Positions 21,683 through 22,957 of a stretch of 22,957 bases of DNA are shown in pieces. The notes under the pieces are model-generated. The model was not told the origin of the DNA. It saw only the letters and a list, made by a program, of their open reading frames with translations, and searched no databases. Location of the stretch: assembly GCA_041744375.1 (NCBI GenBank), contig JBGTLA010000183.1, positions 1 through 22,957 of the forward strand, given 5' to 3'. The position numbers and the translations under genes were made by a program. This DNA comes from JBGTLA01 sp041744375 (GTDB lineage: Bacteria > Actinomycetota > Acidimicrobiia > Spongiisociales > ZC4RG35). The first letter of the stretch is position 1. Every line of letters begins with the position of its first letter.

Positions 21683-22957
21683 CCGCGTCCCGGATGACCA
21701 CCGGCGAGCACGCGGTCGGCCCAGCTGGCCAGGCGCGTCCGGTCGATCTTCGAATTGTGTCGCCGGTCGACAGGCAGGTCGGTCACGACGAGCACAGCGG
21801 CGACGTCCACGCCCGCCACTTGGCGTACCCGGTCGGCGAGATGTGCTGGTGCCAGGGCGGCGGAACGGACACCGCCGATCGTCACGACGATCGCCACCAC
21901 CTGTTGGGTACCGGACGGTCCTACCCCGACGATGGCGGCATGCTCGACCTCGGGCAGGGTCTCGATGGCCTGCTCGGTCCCGACCGGCGTTACGAAGCCG
22001 CCCGCGGTGGTCACGACGTGAACCAGACGTCCCTCGATCCACAGCCGTCCCTCACTGTCGAAGTGACCCACGTCCCCGCTCCGGTGCCACCCTTCCGGTG
22101 CGGACGTGGCCGCCTGGGTAGCCCACAGCTTGTCGTAGCCGTCCTTGACATGGGGAGCAGAGATGACCACTTCGCCCGTGACTTCGACGGTGGTGGTGGG
22201 TCCTCCGGTCGGTCGTCCCGAATGGTCCAGTGGGGCAATGGTCACGTCGACACTCGCAAGAGGGTGTCCGACACACACGCCCCTTCCCCGCCCGGCCGCT
22301 TCGATCTCGGCGAGGGAGATGTCGGCGACGGGGAGCACCTCGGTCATCCCGTACGGCGTATGCGGTTCGGCATTGGGCATAAGCCGTCCCGCCTGGCGGA
22401 GGAGTTCGGGTGGAACGGGCGCCCCGGCCGACAGGAGGAGACGCACCGACTCGAGGGCACGGTGGTCGGCCTGGCCGAGTGCGCTGGCCGTTGCCACGAC
22501 GTTGCGCAAAGCTGCCGGGGAGGCAAACACCAGCGTCGCGTTCATCTCGTCGACGGCGTCGGCCAGAGCCTGAGCGGTGAGCGTCGACGGCGCCGTCACG
22601 TCCATGTCGGGGACCGCCGATGGTATGCCCATAGCCGGCCCGTACAGGGCGAAGGGAGCGAAGGCTGCCACCAGTCGGTCGGCGCGCGTGATCCCGTAGG
22701 CGGCGACGAGTGCGTCGCGCTGGGCCTGGAGTTGATGATGCCGGTATGCCACGCCCTTGGCAGGGCCCGTCGCTCCGGAGGTGAAGGCCACTGCCGCCAG
22801 GGAGCCGGAATCGGGTCCCGGCGGCGCGGGGCGACCATGACCTCGTCGACGGATGTCGTCGAGGGTGGCGAACACGCCCAGAGCCTTCGCCGCCGGCGCC
22901 GACACTCGCCCGGCCACGATGCGCCGGCCGGGCCAGCCGAGAGCCCGGCTGGCGACC
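21679..22957 (-). CDS. oleC: OleC-like beta-lactone synthetase (AMP-forming ligase superfamily), 5' end missing
   Basis: About 425 residues of an ANL-superfamily adenylating enzyme; the frame is open to the window edge (VASRALGWPGRRI at the edge), so the N-terminus lies beyond it. Motifs are VAFTSGATGPAKGVAYRH (ATP phosphate loop), TPYGMTEVLPV (the A5 region, with the LPV typical of OleC), RSGDVGHFDSEGRLWIEGR (A7/A8 hinge region) and a C-terminal lysine in HNSKIDRTRLASW. OleC activates a beta-hydroxy acid with ATP and closes it to a beta-lactone, which OleB then decarboxylates to a cis-alkene. In many Actinobacteria OleB is fused in front of OleC, so the missing part may carry that hydrolase; this cannot be seen here. 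A general acyl-CoA ligase is the alternative. Confidence 0.8.
   Translation of the reverse strand, partial: VASRALGWPGRRIVAGRVSAPAAKALGVFATLDDIRRRGHGRPAPPGPDSGSLAAVAFTSGATGPAKGVAYRHHQLQAQRDALVAAYGITRADRLVAAFAPFALYGPAMGIPSAVPDMDVTAPSTLTAQALADAVDEMNATLVFASPAALRNVVATASALGQADHRALESVRLLLSAGAPVPPELLRQAGRLMPNAEPHTPYGMTEVLPVADISLAEIEAAGRGRGVCVGHPLASVDVTIAPLDHSGRPTGGPTTTVEVTGEVVISAPHVKDGYDKLWATQAATSAPEGWHRSGDVGHFDSEGRLWIEGRLVHVVTTAGGFVTPVGTEQAIETLPEVEHAAIVGVGPSGTQQVVAIVVTIGGVRSAALAPAHLADRVRQVAGVDVAAVLVVTDLPVDRRHNSKIDRTRLASWADRVLAGGHPGRG

Noticed and set aside
21683..22042. N-terminal extension of the oleD-like frame
   Set aside because: The extension is an out-of-frame shadow of the oleC-like gene. 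The Rossmann motif begins right after the ATG at 21682, which also overlaps the oleC stop.

Overview
The window is high-GC DNA with dense, overlapping genes, strong G/C third positions and ATGA/GTGA stop-start junctions. With an ECF42-type sigma factor, a SpoIIE/STAS partner-switching set, a cholesterol-type P450 and Ole genes, this suggests an actinobacterium. An Acidimicrobiia-like or Thermoleophilia-like lineage is plausible, but the lineage is inference. No rRNA, tRNA, CRISPR array or intact insertion sequence was seen.

Positions 1-6567 (+): a tandem array of seven paralogous multi-helix membrane proteins. The first is cut by the window edge. The third is a decayed remnant with an N-terminal deletion, a frame change and an in-frame stop. 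The sixth has a one-base frameshift near its end. All resemble the membrane sensory half of actinobacterial/Chloroflexi histidine kinases (R-x-x-LYDID-x-x-x-SRT motif, then DRRFNRxRYDA, ending VSLWL), but none has a kinase domain.

Positions 6573-12172 (-): three genes that look like a cyclic-nucleotide signalling cassette. In transcription order they are a cyclic-nucleotide-binding-domain protein, a metallo-beta-lactamase-fold hydrolase of phosphodiesterase-like type, and a 1216-residue protein with two class III cyclase-type domains, an AAA/STAND-type ATPase and TPR-like repeats. The two cyclase domains have lost complementary catalytic residues.

Positions 12311-14598 (+), divergent from that cassette: a partner-switching module. 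One protein fuses a GAF-like region, a PP2C/SpoIIE phosphatase and an RsbW-like kinase domain. Two STAS anti-sigma-factor-antagonist paralogs follow.

Positions 14763-16522 (+): a PfkB-family sugar kinase translationally coupled to a SurE-like 5'-nucleotidase. Positions 16542-18264 (+): a DGPF/YCII-family protein and an ECF42-type sigma factor, preceded by a sequence matching the ECF42 promoter pattern and by a perfect palindrome. Positions 18272-18850 (-): a small secreted protein of unknown function.

Positions 18851-19482 hold no confident gene. They contain several inverted repeats, including a perfect 17-bp stem hairpin, a possible small membrane ORF and a short sequence resembling the start of a SARP regulator.

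Positions 19483-22957: a cytochrome P450 (+) converges on, and overlaps, an oleD-like reductase. That gene is coupled to an oleC-like beta-lactone synthetase cut by the window end (-). These two belong to the long-chain olefin/beta-lactone pathway.

The most notable theme is the concentration of signalling hardware: kinase-less sensors, a complete-looking cyclic-nucleotide make/degrade/bind set, a partner switch and an ECF sigma factor within about 18 kb.
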